Shown here: one piece after another, positions 23,983-35,833 of the stretch
Layout of the letters: each line of letters begins with the position of its first letter
How positions within the stretch are numbered: position 1 is the stretch's first letter
DNA from: Plenodomus lindquistii
Taxonomy: Eukaryota > Ascomycota > Dothideomycetes > Pleosporales > Leptosphaeriaceae
Assembly (NCBI GenBank): GCA_025504975.1
Contig: JANUWI010000007.1
Coordinates: 1,116,001 to 1,180,000, forward strand
Direction: 5' to 3'
DNA length: 64,000 bases
Notes under the pieces: model-generated
What the model saw: the letters and a program-made list of their open reading frames with translations, nothing else
Told to the model about the DNA's origin: nothing
The model's database searches: none
Translations under genes and position numbers: made by a program

Positions 23983-26410
23983 GCTGTCTAAGAGGTGTGG
24001 ACGATGTTTGAGGTACTTCAGGCGTGTTCCTTTACGCACATTCGAATCAAGACTCCTTGACTTCACATGCAAACCCCATCCGTGCGATTAGTGCTTTTGC
24101 GTCGACGGTATTGAAAGTTTACGTTGATTCGGTTGAACTTACACCTTACCAATCCTCCTACTTCATCCTGCGCCAATCCAATAGTCCGCCCATCTCAAAA
24201 TATCTCAGGGTCCATGTAAACCTTGTTATCGACACTGTGCAAATGCTTGATCAATTGGCTCTTCTGCGCCCCATCTATCCCTCATCACAAATCATCAAGT
24301 CACGCCAATCGCTTCATAGAGTAAACTCTCTGTGCTTTCCTCATCTTTCTCCAACGAATGACAATCAAACACCGATCATGTCCTAACGTTCCGAACAACC
24401 CGGACCATCCATCCTACCCCAGCACCGTCTCGCCACCCCTCCACCCATGATCCCAGTCTCGGCCCCTCCCCCTCGACTCGCCACCTAATCCCTCACCACA
24501 ACAGCTAGGAAGCCCGTCCAAACCTGAAACACACATCACCAACTACTCAGGGCAACACCCTGAACCCACGTAACCTCGCGTAGAATTCTCATCTCGAACT
24601 TGACGACACACAAATCGTACCATTATTTTATCTAAGTTGCTCCACCACGCTCCGTACTGCACGGAGCGCAGATGCGCACATATGGCAAGTCAGCAGATAC
24701 ACGATCTACGATGCTGGATGTTCCGCGACAACGGATCCTAGTAGCATCTTCAGGTACATGCTGACGTGATTTGCCGGAGAAGAGTGCCGATCTTTTGATG
24801 CAGGGAATGAATATTGCGAATTGGGCGTTGATTATTCAGTAAGGCCGTTGAATCCTTCGACCCGCTTCTAGCGAGCTTGCGCAATTCATCTTACACTTAT
24901 CTTGAATCGTGGGACAGGAGTATGATACGTACTACAAGGTATAGATGCACTGGATTACATCAACATGCTGGTTAGACCTTGACGAATCACCTGCTCCATC
25001 TTACGGCGATGGAAGGCTGCCTGCTCGTTCCAGCTTTACTCGTCAAACTTTGTCAATGATCCGATTCGCTGTGTCTACATCCTGTACCAGTACTTGGCAG
25101 AGTGAACCGACTGGCTGCCTTAAACCATGGTATACGTCAAGAGTCAAGACACACGGGCTGAGAACAGGGGCGGAAGAATATTCGCCGCTGTACGCGTTGG
25201 AAATCATCCATTTTGCGGTAATTGATCCGATAACATGGACATGAGGCTTTGTAACCGCGACTCAGTCGATATCAACACTTACCCAATGAAAGCCCTGTCC
25301 CTAGCCCAAACTGAGATGTGACAGATCTGACATTTCGCGCCATCAAGGAAGCGTGAAGAAGAATCGAACAGGATCAACTAGCCCTATTGCCAATCATCGG
25401 TGTGGTTAACCGTCCTATCAACCTGCCCTGGGAGGATCGATCCTGCACCCTGGGTGGTACGATTTTTTGTCGGCAATCGGATGTGATCGCGCTTACTGCG
25501 CAGATCATTCATCGCTGTGTTGCGTGTCTTGCAAGCGAGATGGTTTGCTCTACGGGATATACCTCGTCATGGGTTGCACCCTTGTGCAAGAACAACGGGT
25601 GGGCAATTCATTCTGGCCAGACCTCAGGGCTGCAATTCGTCAAACTTAAGCTGGGGTTCGATCGATCCAAGATGAGTATGTTCTGTACACACTCCCGTGT
25701 AGCTACCGTGTTCCAAGTGATACCGTTGTCAAGGCAAGTTTGGAGACACTTGCTTCATGAAGGTTTGCCAGCTGTACCGTGGTGACACTATTTGGAGCTT
25801 CCTCGTTGTAACTCGCCTGGAGTACCGCAGGCTCTATAGGACTACAGGAATACGTACCCCAGGCTTTCACTCTCAACATCCTCCTGCAAGACGAACCAAG
25901 GAAATGAATAGAAAACTTTGCAAGTGGAATCGCGGCAAGTGAAACAGTCTCACTGTTTTCTTTACATCTTGTTGGTGGAGTAGGCTATAGGGGGTGTTAG
26001 ATTGTGGAAGGGCCTAGGGACCAGGTGGTTGTCTTGTTCTGACGAGGTGGGCGAAGTTTCCTGTACGTACGTTTCCACGAGACGTAAGGCTTTAGATGTA
26101 CTGCGCACCGCTCTGTCACATCTTTTCTTGTGCCATCGGGGGTACCACGTAAGCCGTAAACTGAGGTTGTAGACATAATGGAGTTCATAATCCAGAGTCA
26201 GAAGTATCGACTAGCCATCTTTGTAACAGGGTTAGCGATTAGGTCCTTGCTGTACATTGCTTCACTCTATCAGTAGAGTCTATTGTAACGTATCGTGCTG
26301 TCATGTCAAAATTCTTCGACGCTTAGACGACGTATAGTGCACTCGTCTACGCGTGCCTATGCTTCATGCCATCATATATATTCCCAGCACTACAAAGCTC
26401 ATACCCTACC
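23983..26410. other. Intergenic region of 2.4 kb
   Basis: Downstream of BCD1 and downstream of the minus-strand APS kinase, so it contains two 3' untranslated regions in a convergent arrangement. Several short frames exist (the longest is about 130 codons at 25387-25785), none with a domain or splice pattern. No transposon remnant is recognised. Confidence 0.45.
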
Positions 26411-27228
26411 CTACTTCAGCTGCTCCAAGAGCCCCTTGCTCTGCAAATACTCCGTAATCTCCTTGACGCTCTCCTCTACACTCTTCTGGTCACTCCTGAT
26501 GTGAATCTCCGCATTCTCAGGCGCCTCGTACGGCGCACTGATGCCTGTGAATTCTGGGATCTTGCCCTCCCTTGCCTTCTTGTACAGACCCTTGGGGTCG
26601 CGCGCCTCGGCAACTTCGAGCGGAAGGTCGACAAAGACCTCGACAAAGGCAAGCGGCTCGTCGTCACCGGTGGTAACGGCGTGCAGGTCGCGGGCTGTGG
26701 CGCGGTCCTTTTTGTAGGGCGAGATGAAGGAGGTGATGGCGATTGTGGAGCTGTCGGCAAAGAGTTTGGCGACCTGTGGGGTGTCATGTATTAGCTAACA
26801 TGTTCTCTAACATGTTCTCTTGACGTGGGGGTGGTGGTGTGTAGGCATATGGCGTGCTTGCGCCACGACATGACCGCATACACAATGTGTGTGGGGGACA
26901 GACGTACCTCTGCTATCCGCCTGATATTCTCATTACGATCCTTCTCTGTGAAGCCCAAGTCCTTATTCAGGCCAAAGCGCACGTTGTCGCCATCGAGGCG
27001 ATACGCAGCATAGCCCAGGTGCAGGAGGTGTTGCTCGAGCGCGGTTGCGATGGTGGATTTTCCGGATGCAGAGAGGCCGGTGAACCAGATGGTGAAGCCC
27101 TTTTGCTTGCGGAAGCCGTTGCGCTCAGCGCGTGAGAGAGACGGGTGCCATGTGATGTTGCTAATGTCTTGTTAACGATGAAGTTCAGAGGCAATGGCGG
27201 GGTAGTGGCGGGGCTCTCACGTTGCCAT
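26411..27228 (-). CDS. Adenylylsulfate (APS) kinase
   Basis: Phosphorylates adenosine 5'-phosphosulfate with ATP to make PAPS, the second step of sulfate assimilation (yeast MET14). Three exons (27228-27221, 27160-26908, 26773-26411) give 207 aa, the usual length of the stand-alone enzyme. The first exon is only 8 nt (ATGGCAAC). The P-loop GLSASGKS lies at residues 31-38, followed by YRLDGDNVRFGLN, DRNENIRRIAEVAKLFAD, FISPYKKDR and the substrate lid block DPKGLYKKAREG with FTGISAPYEAP. All are diagnostic of the family. The exon 2/3 junction falls exactly between IRRIAE and VAKLF. The decayed monooxygenase lies just upstream. Confidence 0.95.
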
Positions 27229-27552
27229 TTTAAAGATGTATTGTGGAAGTTAGGACTTGGAAAGGGAGAGATACAAGGCAAGGAGTAAGGTCAGATGAAG
27301 ACTGCAAATGGCGCAAGCAAGAATGCTGTCTTTACTATAGGTCTATCACTCCTACCACTCCACATGCAAGCGGCCGACCGGCCGATCCCGCAGTGAAAAC
27401 ATTCGCGCTGGGCCCTCCACTGGAGAAGCATCGAATTCTTTTAGCGTGAATGACGTGCTGTTGGGGCTCCATACCAGCGGGTAGGGCTGAACACGCGGGA
27501 AAGCCCGGCCTATGAGAACTGTTCCTGCGTCTCCACGTCGTCCCATGGTATG

Positions 27553-29431
27553 TCAGACAACAGACGTGCCCACAAACGATGCGTTTTCGAAGAACAACGA
27601 AAACAGAGCTCTCCAGCGGGGTATCGTACGACTCCACGTGGGGAACTTGCACCGTCTCCAAAAGTCAACCTGCGAATACGGATAGACTGTAGGATTCCAT
27701 CCGTCTGCCCTGTAATACCAGCTCGAGCAGCCGCTCTGCCAGACTGTGTCTCTTAGCGCGCGCTGAACATCCGCCGTGTATGCTTTCTCCGCAGAGGACT
27801 TAACAGCGATGGTGCTTGCGTTGTTGTGAAGGATGAGAGAGATGAATTTTAGGGCATAATTCACCATGTCTGTTGGGAGGGGATACATTAGCAAGATTGC
27901 AGATAGTGGTGTGAATGAGCCGAGGCATGTGTATCAAGAATACTTACTTTCACTCGCCATGACGACAGACGAGTGCCCTGTAGCGGTATTGGGACCAAAG
28001 ATCATGAAGAAATTTGGGAAGCCGTCCATGGCTGTGCCCTGGTAGGCTTGAGCTCCTCCCCGGTCTTCCATAACCTCGATGAGATCTTTACCGCCTTCGC
28101 CAACGACCTTGAGGGTATGCAACCAGCGGGCTGTGTCGAAGCCGTTGGCAAGCACAATGATGTCGGCAGGTATCTCCCTCTCTGGGTAGTCTTCTGGATT
28201 CACGTTCCTCGGGTATGTCGCGCCGCGTTTAAGTACCACACCGGTCTCTGTGACGTGACCCAGTGCTTGTATAGTGAGCTTGATCTTAGGATCGTTGAGA
28301 CTTCTTAGCCATCGCTGGTCAAAGATACGGTGCTTGCAGCCTACGCCGTAGTCTGGTGTCATCATGTCCCAGTACTTTTTGGGGACCTGCTTCCTCATAT
28401 ATTCCGAGGTCTTTTACTCGTATAGCTTTCGATGTTTCTCTGCATATAGTGTATTCAGAAAAAATTCCTAAAACCGTCCTCAGCGGCCGCGAACACGGTG
28501 AATCGTACAAGTTCCTTGAGGCCTGGAACATATTTCATTAACTTCGCGCTGTTCTTCTCCCACCACACGTCTCCTCCTGGTGGAGACGAGCTGGCGAAGA
28601 CCCATGGCGGAGAGCGCATAAGCTGAGTAACCGATTTGGCGTTGTATGGCGCATTTGGTAATCGTGGGACAAGTTGAGCGGAGCTACACCCTGTACCCAC
28701 CACAACGACATTCTTGTCGCTAAAGTCTACACTTCCGTCCTATCTCGCAGAGTGAAACATCTTGCCTTTAACATTCTCGATTCCTTTGATTTTATCGGGC
28801 CATCCTCTTGGCTCCACAAGACCCCCGACACAACTGACGACGACCTTGCTCTTCACAATCTCCGTCTCAGAGCACACGGCGTGTTCACCCTTCTCGTCTA
28901 CAATCTTCTGACGCTCCTTGGCGGAGAGGTCACCCATGCCTGCTGCTATCCTGCGTATTGTGATTTCCCATAACTTTTCGTCCTAAAGTCATCCGCAATC
29001 TTCAATGTCGGTGTTCAACTCGAACTTATCCGAACGATTTCGTTTCCTGGTAGGTAGAATGATGACCAATTCGTGTTTTGGGCGAATGAGAAAGAGTAAA
29101 AAACTGCCGGCACATCGCTGCGTGATTGTGTGAGAGTTGATTGGAACGAGACCGCGTGCGTGACACATCGCTGTGATTTGGCGCATTGTGGTACTTACCA
29201 TGCAACAACAGGGTACCCATTGATCCACCATGTACCTCCAATACCAGCCTGACGATCGAATATGCGGAACTGATCAAAGCCGAGTTGCTGCTTTAGCTGA
29301 CATGCCATAGCAATGCCTGACGCGCCAGCACCAATAATGATGACGGGGTAGTACGTGTACGCATCTTGAGAGTAGCCATTGACTCTCCGAATCCTTTCTG
29401 TGATCATCTTCACGATCAGAAGAGCCAACAA
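27553..29431 (-). pseudogene. Decayed Baeyer-Villiger-type flavin monooxygenase
   Basis: Homologous along nearly its full length to class B FAD monooxygenases. It has an N-terminal FAD site, VIIIGAGASGIAMA, then GGTWWINGYP, the second nucleotide site VVVVGTGCSSAQ, and a C-terminal block with QSGCSSWYY and YPYSQVDFW. It cannot make the enzyme. In-frame stops occur at 28991-28989, 28985-28983 and 28742-28740. A frameshift with loss of about a dozen codons lies near 29035 after EIVR, and another frameshift lies near 28440-28400. The stop at 28742 replaces the Trp of the BVMO fingerprint after FHSAR. Two introns are still recognisable: 29118-29198, and 27870-27947 with GTAAGT and GCTAATG. Survival of splice sites and motifs suggests recent loss. 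Confidence 0.85.
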
Positions 29432-30477
29432 TCGATAAAGAAAGAGTACAATTCAACAATCAGGTCAATCTGATTTAGCGCCAGAGAGCATGGATTCATA
29501 AGCTAGGTATGATCCCACATGCCAGAGGACGCCCAAATCAGGTTCCTCGGTTAGAGAAAGGAGACTAAGGAATTGGTTCCACTCTCAGGCGACCTTAACA
29601 ACCCGCAAGACTTCACTAAAACCATCTTGAAAACTAGGTAGTGATTCACTCTCTCCTAGGAGCTAGCAATATGTGGGGCCAAGTTGCTGTTGTGCCTCGG
29701 TAGACCCTGGATTGAGCAGACGAGTCGCAAGTCTAACGATAGTCTAACGACATCCTACCGCCTGTATAACGCTCTCGGATGTCCAGATAATCGATATCCA
29801 TGTACCAATAATCTCGCTCTCGTTCGCGGCTCTTTCATCTGTTGGGCTGATATCGTTTTCTTGAGGTTGCTCAGCTAAGGACTAGGTAGTCGACTGGTGT
29901 TACGAAGCAAATCGCACTGTATACTAGTAGTCCGTACGCTGAAGACGCTCACACCCTAGAGTGCATGTTAAGACATGACGTGGGGGCACTAGACGACGTA
30001 AAGCTCTCTTAAACATCATGATTGACTGAAGTGTTCAGTAAAAGAGAAGTGGTTGTAGTCACTTGAGAAAGCCGAGGCTGAGGGTGTCAAGCCACCAAGT
30101 CGTCGAGGACATTCCGTAGAAGTTCTTGCTCTGAACGACATGCGTCTGCAGAATTTTATGGATAGACAAAAAGTCGAGTCTCGAGACGTGCAGACTGTAC
30201 GACGTACGTTGTTGATGTTTCGGGCCTAATTCTTCGCCCAGCCTGGAGATGGAGACGGGATCCACTGTTTGGTCACGTGGAGACGTGCTTGCGCTAACGA
30301 TTGGCGTTCGCGAATTGACCTCATAGACGATCTACAAAGCCTCACCTGCATCAGACGCCCCGCCGCCAGTATCTGGACTGCTTAGAAGAGTTGGCGTTCA
30401 GGCAGGGAACATGTTCCAAGTCTCCATATAGACTTTGATTTTCGAGTGCTTTGCGTAGAGTGCTCGCTGCAGCTATC
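29432..30477. other. Intergenic region upstream of TFB4
   Basis: About 1 kb between the divergent pseudogene and TFB4. No domain-bearing frame is seen. It probably includes the TFB4 promoter and the old monooxygenase promoter. Confidence 0.5.
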
Positions 30478-31719
30478 ATGAACGGCATCGATGGCTCAGA
30501 CCGTCATGTCAAGACGGTCGAAGGTATGCAGGCAAGGAGTCACGTTTGCGAATTTTGCACTAAATGGTTGAATAGCACCACCGCCGTCACTACTCGCCAT
30601 TGTACTCGACACAAATCCGCACGCGTGGGCCCATCTGTCCTCAACTTTGTCCCTGTCCGCCGCGCTCGCCAACATCCTCGTGTTCATAAACGCCCACTTG
30701 GCTTCGGGGAACGCAAACGAGGTCGCAGTCATAGCATCACACTCGCACAAAACAACCTTTCTATACCCAACACCAACGTCGGCAAGCCCAAGACCGCGAC
30801 AAGCTGCGGATGAGGATGTGGAGATGAATGGTGCTGGAGGCAGCAGCGAGCCTCGCATAACAGAGAATCCGAACAAATACCGCCCGTTTGCCATAGTTGA
30901 GAATGCCATCCTGCGCAACTTTGCAAAGTTGCTGGACGAGACCAAGGAGAGCCATCTTGCTGCAACTCCAACAACGCTCATCGGCGGAGCGCTCTCACTT
31001 GCCCTCGCCCACATCAATAAGCAGACCATACTGCATGCCCCGGTTGCGGCCAACACCGAAAGTGTCTCTCTCGCAACACTGGCTGATGCTGAAAACAACA
31101 GTCAAGTCGATCGTGTACCGCTGACATCCCGTATTCTCATCGTCTCAGTATCTGGAGATCTTGCCAACCAATACATCCCTGTCATGAACTCCATCTTTGC
31201 CGCACAAAGGAAGAGGATACCGATAGATATTCTCAAGCTAGCAGGGGACACTGTCCTGTTGCAACAGGCAAGTGATGCAACGGGTGGCGTATACATGAAG
31301 CCTGAACGACCAGAGGGTCTACTGCAGTACCTGATGATGGCTTTTCTACCAGATGCAACAGCAAGAACAAGTCTAGTAGTTCCCAGTGCAGGCGGAGTTG
31401 ATTTCCGCGCAGCTTGCTTCTGCCATCGAAGGGTTGTCGACATCGGCTTTGTGTGCAGTGTATGCTTGAGCAGTAAGTCCTGCAATATTACTCCTGCATA
31501 TGGCAACATAACACTAATCTTGCACCAGTATTCTGCAGTCCCGATCTCCCAGATAACCTCTGTTTGACGTGTGGCTCGTATCTCTCCCTCCGCAGCGCGG
31601 TGACCAACACACCAGCGCTGATACCGAGAAAGAAGAAAAAGAAGAAGAAGATTGGGGCCGATTCAGGTACACCTGGAGGATCAACACCAGTCGGATCTGG
31701 CACTCCTTCACACCCCTGA
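30478..31719 (+). CDS. TFB4: TFIIH core subunit Tfb4 (p34)
   Basis: Tfb4/p34 is a structural subunit of the TFIIH core, acting in RNA polymerase II transcription initiation and nucleotide excision repair. Three exons (30478-30523, 30576-31472, 31529-31719) give 377 aa. The N-terminal von Willebrand A-like domain starts with SLLAIVLDTNPHAW and continues SLSAALANILVFINAHLA and EVAVIASHS. Later come RILIVSVSGDLANQYIPVMN, IPIDILKL and GGVYMKP (quoted in parts). The C-terminal zinc-binding region has FRAACFCHRR, CSVC, IFCSPD and CLTCG, followed by a Lys-rich stretch. Exon junctions fall inside the N-terminus and between CLS and IFCS, and both keep the family sequence. Confidence 0.95.
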
Positions 31720-33619
31720 TAATCTAGTAGGAAGTCCAGAGGGTTCATGGCTATCGACTCTTTTGGGACAGGCATGCATGTCTCTTACACGCCCCAGCTG
31801 GTTCAATACGCTAGTGCCTTAGACCACGCGAAGCGGGCCATGCAATTGACAGGCCTGACAGGATACTCGCACAAGCGCGCTTCGATGCCGACGGCGGCCA
31901 GAATGTGGCTTCTATTAGACGCGGTAGAGCTAGATCCACAGCTGCATAGCTGCATAGGACAGTCCATGTAGCTCGTATTGACACCGTGGGTAAGGCGACG
32001 GAGAGACATACTGTTTGAGAAGGTACAGACGTTGAAACAGAAACAAAACCATGCGCTTCACATCGATCATCTGTTTGACCCATCTTTGATGTTTTGAAGA
32101 ACGAGATCGTGGGGGCAGACCTACGCGCACTGCACTCCCCATTTCGTCGTTACTAGACTGGGGTCGACATTCACCAGTTATTTCCACAAGCACGGCAATA
32201 CGGTGGTACTCAGCCAAAGCACACGCGTGATTGTGAGCTGTGCCGGTACTGTACAATCTCCAGCATTGAGAATCCCAAGACCAAAGAGCTGCAGTCGATT
32301 TACCTTGGGTTCAATTAAATGAGCCTTGGGCAGATATTAAGTTTGCTCCCTCTCAGCCATTGATGCATGCACATCAACGCCGCCTAGTCATAATATTTGT
32401 GAGCTTCTTCAGGCCGTCACATGCGAGCTGGAGCGACAAAGATAGAGAATACGAAAGCCGCTGGGGTCATTGGTATTCAGCCTGCGAGGCGAATATGTAC
32501 TGCACCAGAGATAGGCCACAAGGTTGGCCGGCGATGGACAGCACCATGCGATCAATGCAACAGAGCGACTGGAACCTCCTGTCGCCCAACAGGGCTGCGC
32601 CAGGAACAATATCCTGGGCACAGTCGGAAATACACCGACGACGCCAGGGGCCGTTGGATGCTGCGGTTGGAGGCTTCGGCGGGCTGCGACGGGATGAAAG
32701 CTGGGGCTCGAGATAAGGACTTGGGACTCTTGGGAGAGTCAGCAGGACGCAGACAGACCGTCGGCCACAGCATCTCTGCCTCAACCAAATGTTGTAGAAG
32801 GTTTGTTGAAAGCGAATGATCTCCTGATCTACTCAGGCAACGTCGAGCGAAAGGCTTGGGCAACAGTTCATTGACCATGGAGGTGGTGGAGAGGTCTGTG
32901 ATCGCCGAATCTAGCAGAGACGGCGTTACCCCATTGGGCGGCCGCCTAGACTCCGAGTTGCATGATATGACGCCTTTGTGGCCTATCACAGCCTCTCACG
33001 TTATCAGCGTTGGTGCTCGGCCCAACTTGAACATTGGCTTCGGATCATTGCAACTGATACGAGTCTGCCTAGGGGACAGCTAGGATACGAAATTGCTGAT
33101 GCACTGCACATTGCTGCGGGCAGGGACAGAGGCCGGAGTAGCGGGACTGACTCTAAACCATGGCCACAGCAGAGATCTTCCCCATTACCAGCCTTTGCAG
33201 ACTCGCACAGAAGCATGCACGAGTTTTCGCTCGAGGCGATCGCCCGGAGAGACGTAGCCGCTCCAGACTTTGCTCCCGCAACCACGGCATCCCACGAGCG
33301 CGGTTCGTCCAGCCGCAAAACCCCCATTTTGACACTCCGCGTCTGGCTAGAGCAGGTGGCGTGCCCTGCATCACTAGCGACCACCTGCGGCAGGCCGCTC
33401 GAGATTCGCTGACCAACACATGACACCTATCTACTGTAAACACCCCACAAGTGGTGGCTTGACATTCGCTAAATTCCGCATGGAACAGCCCGTATGCTGG
33501 TCGTTCAAGATGCGTCAAACTCAATGCGTGCAGAGGCGGAAACGGTAGGGTACACATGTAGAGTAGTCTAGTTTCTGATGATATTCCTCTTCATATAACC
33601 ATCACGGACCCCTCGAAAC
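31720..33619. other. Long region upstream of the ammonium permease
   Basis: Nearly 1.9 kb with no supported gene. Five GATA-factor-type motifs (HGATAR) occur: AGATAG at 32440, AGATAA at 32711, and on the minus strand at 32983, 33001 and 33428. That number is about what chance predicts, so it does not prove nitrogen control. Confidence 0.45.
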
Positions 33620-33745
33620 ATGCCCCCGGAGATCGACCCAACCAACCTAAGCGACTTACCGGCGCAGGTATATACCCTCTTGGACATCCTCACGTTGCCG
33701 TCTTTGCGACGCAGCTGGCCATCCCATCTTTTCTTGGTTGTTTGA
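33620..33745 (+). promoter_or_regulatory. Upstream ORF of 41 codons before the ammonium permease
   Basis: A complete short frame, starting MPPEIDPTNL and ending LFLVV then TGA, lies 261 bp before the permease ATG and does not overlap it. A possible TATA-like sequence (CATATAA) sits just upstream, near 33592. If the transcript starts there, this ATG would be met first by scanning ribosomes and could lower or regulate permease translation. It might instead be a chance frame or an exon of another transcript. Confidence 0.3.
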
Positions 33746-34006
33746 GTTTGAGGCGACTTTCTTTGCTTCTTACGCGAGCGCCAAGGTCTGACCCCAAGAG
33801 ATATCCTTGATCTTGTCGCGATCGACCAAGCTCATTACTTTTCATCCGCTCGCTCCTTCCATTCTTTTGACCATATTTCGGCTTTTCTTGTACACTCTCT
33901 ACCCTAATATAGGACCCTGTTTCGAACGCGCACGTTCGCCCAACTTTGCGAACCCGATTACCCGTCGACAATCGTAACATACCGAACCGAGAAACAGACG
34001 CCCAAA

Positions 34007-35753
34007 ATGGACCCAGTATCGTCTGGACTGGATCCGACGCTCCCTCTGGAAGCATTCAACAATGCTTCAATTGCCACGGGGGGCGACTCGCTGCTTTACA
34101 ATCTTAACGTGTTCTACAACGTGGGTTTGCCAATGAAGCTGACTCTGATCTTACGTTACGTGGGGCTAACGGATATCTCTAGCCGGGCGACATCGCTTGG
34201 ATGATCACATCGACAGCTCTCGTACTGCTTATGATTCCAGGTGTAGGGTGAGTTTAACCACAATCCCCTGCGATAATCAAACCTAACGCGCCTCAGTTTC
34301 TTCTACTCGGGACTTGCACGCAGAAAGTCAGCACTCTCACTACTATGGCTTTCCGTCATGGCGACGGCAGTCGTCTCCTTCCAGTGGTTCTTCTGGGGTT
34401 ACTCACTTGCATTTTCGCACAAGGCCGGAAAGTTCATCGGTGCGCTCGATAACTTTGGATTAATGGATGTGCTTGCGGCTCCTTCGATTGGAAGCCCGCG
34501 CATTCCTGATCTCATGTTCTGCCTCTATCAGGGCATGTTCGCTTGCATCACGTACGTTGCACCACTTCCCCAATATTTGGATATAGCTAATGTTCAAATA
34601 GTGTTGCATTGGCCGTCGGAGCTGTTGCTGAACGAGGAAGGATGCTTCCTTGTGTCATCTACATGTTCATCTGGACTACCATCATCTACGACCCAATCGC
34701 ATGCTGGACCTGGAATTCATCTGGCTGGGTCTTCCAAATGGGCGGACTAGACTTTGCGGGCGGAACCCCTGTCCATATCGCCTCTGGGACTGCAGCTCTC
34801 GCGTACTCGTACATGCTCGGAAAGCGGAGTGGTCACGGAACACAGGAGCTCAACTACCGCCCGCACAACGTTACCCACATTGTCATCGGGACCGTCTTTC
34901 TGTGGGTTGGGTGGTTCGGCTTCAACGCTGGATCTGCTTTGTCCGCCAACCTCCGCGCGGTCATGGCTGCTATCTGCACCAACTTGGCCGCATGCGCTGG
35001 TGGTATCACCTGGTGCCTGGTCGACTACCGTCTGGAGCGCAAGTGGTCCACCGTGGGCTTCTGCTCTGGTGTCATTGCGGGTCTCGTCGCCATTACTCCG
35101 GGATCTGGATACGTGCCTGCCTGGGCTGCCGTCATCTTTGGTATTGTGGGCGGCATTGCTTGCAACTACGCCACCAAATTGAAGTACTTCCTCCGCTGTG
35201 ACGACGCCCTTGACATCTTCGCTGTTCACGGCGTCGGTGGCTTTATTGGTAACATCTTGACTGCCTTCTTCGCTGCAGACTACATTGCGCATCTCGATGG
35301 CGCTACCGTCATCTCTGGAGGCTGGTTGAACCATCACTGGATCCAGCTCGGTTATCAACTTGCAGACTCGTTCACCGGTGGCGCGTACTCTTTCGTCGGA
35401 ACCTGCATCATCCTCGGTGCTCTGGATTTCATCGGCAAGTTTGTGCCTGCTCTTCGTCTCCGTGCGAGCGAGGAGGAAGAGGCTCTTGGTATTGATGATG
35501 TCGAGATTGGCGAGTTCGCTGTAAGTTTCACTCAAAACTCGAGCTCTTTCAAAAGCTTACTAACACATCACAGTACGACTACGTTGAGCTTACGCGTGAT
35601 GTCGCGATGCCCGAGGAGGATGTCGACGAGGGCATGTCAACCCACACACTTGACCGCCACGGCGCCAACATGGCCATGAACAGCCACCACGAAAAGGGCC
35701 AAGACTCGATCGACTCTGCGAACCAGCTTGCTGAGTGGGCACACCGTGCATAA
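34007..35753 (+). CDS. Ammonium permease, Mep/Amt family
   Basis: Plasma-membrane ammonium transporter. Five exons (34007-34120, 34183-34247, 34297-34551, 34602-35520, 35574-35753) give 510 aa, a typical length, with about eleven hydrophobic helices. The N-terminus ends outside (PGDIAWM before helix 1). Family motifs include FFYSGLARRKSALSL, FQWFFWGYSLAFS, IYDPIACWTWNSSGW, and the two pore histidines, H203 in GGTPVHIASG and H354 in DIFAVHGVGG. Keeping both histidines fits the Mep2/MepA-like group rather than Mep1-type proteins, in which the first is replaced. The C-terminal tail is cytoplasmic, with ALGIDDVEIGEFAYDYVEL, the conserved regulatory stretch. Its stop lies about 80 bp from the convergent RNase H-like gene. 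Confidence 0.96.
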
Positions 35754-35833
35754 ATTCTCTTCTCTCGTAGTCTTTGCTGCTGCGTCTGTGGCGCGCTCGC
35801 TCTATACCAATTTGCTTGTTTGAATGACTGGTA

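Noticed and set aside
27553..29431. RIP (repeat-induced point mutation) as the cause of decay
   Set aside because: Some changes fit CpA-to-TpA but others are transversions or indels, and no second copy is visible in the window.
32421..32819. Zn2Cys6-like frame (PCDQCNRATGTSC)
   Set aside because: Only one Cys cluster, wrong spacing and no basic residues between the Cys, so not a zinc cluster.
31720..34006. Cluster of GATA-factor (AreA/NIT2-type) sites controlling the permease
   Set aside because: Five HGATAR motifs in this length is about the chance expectation, so I only note them.
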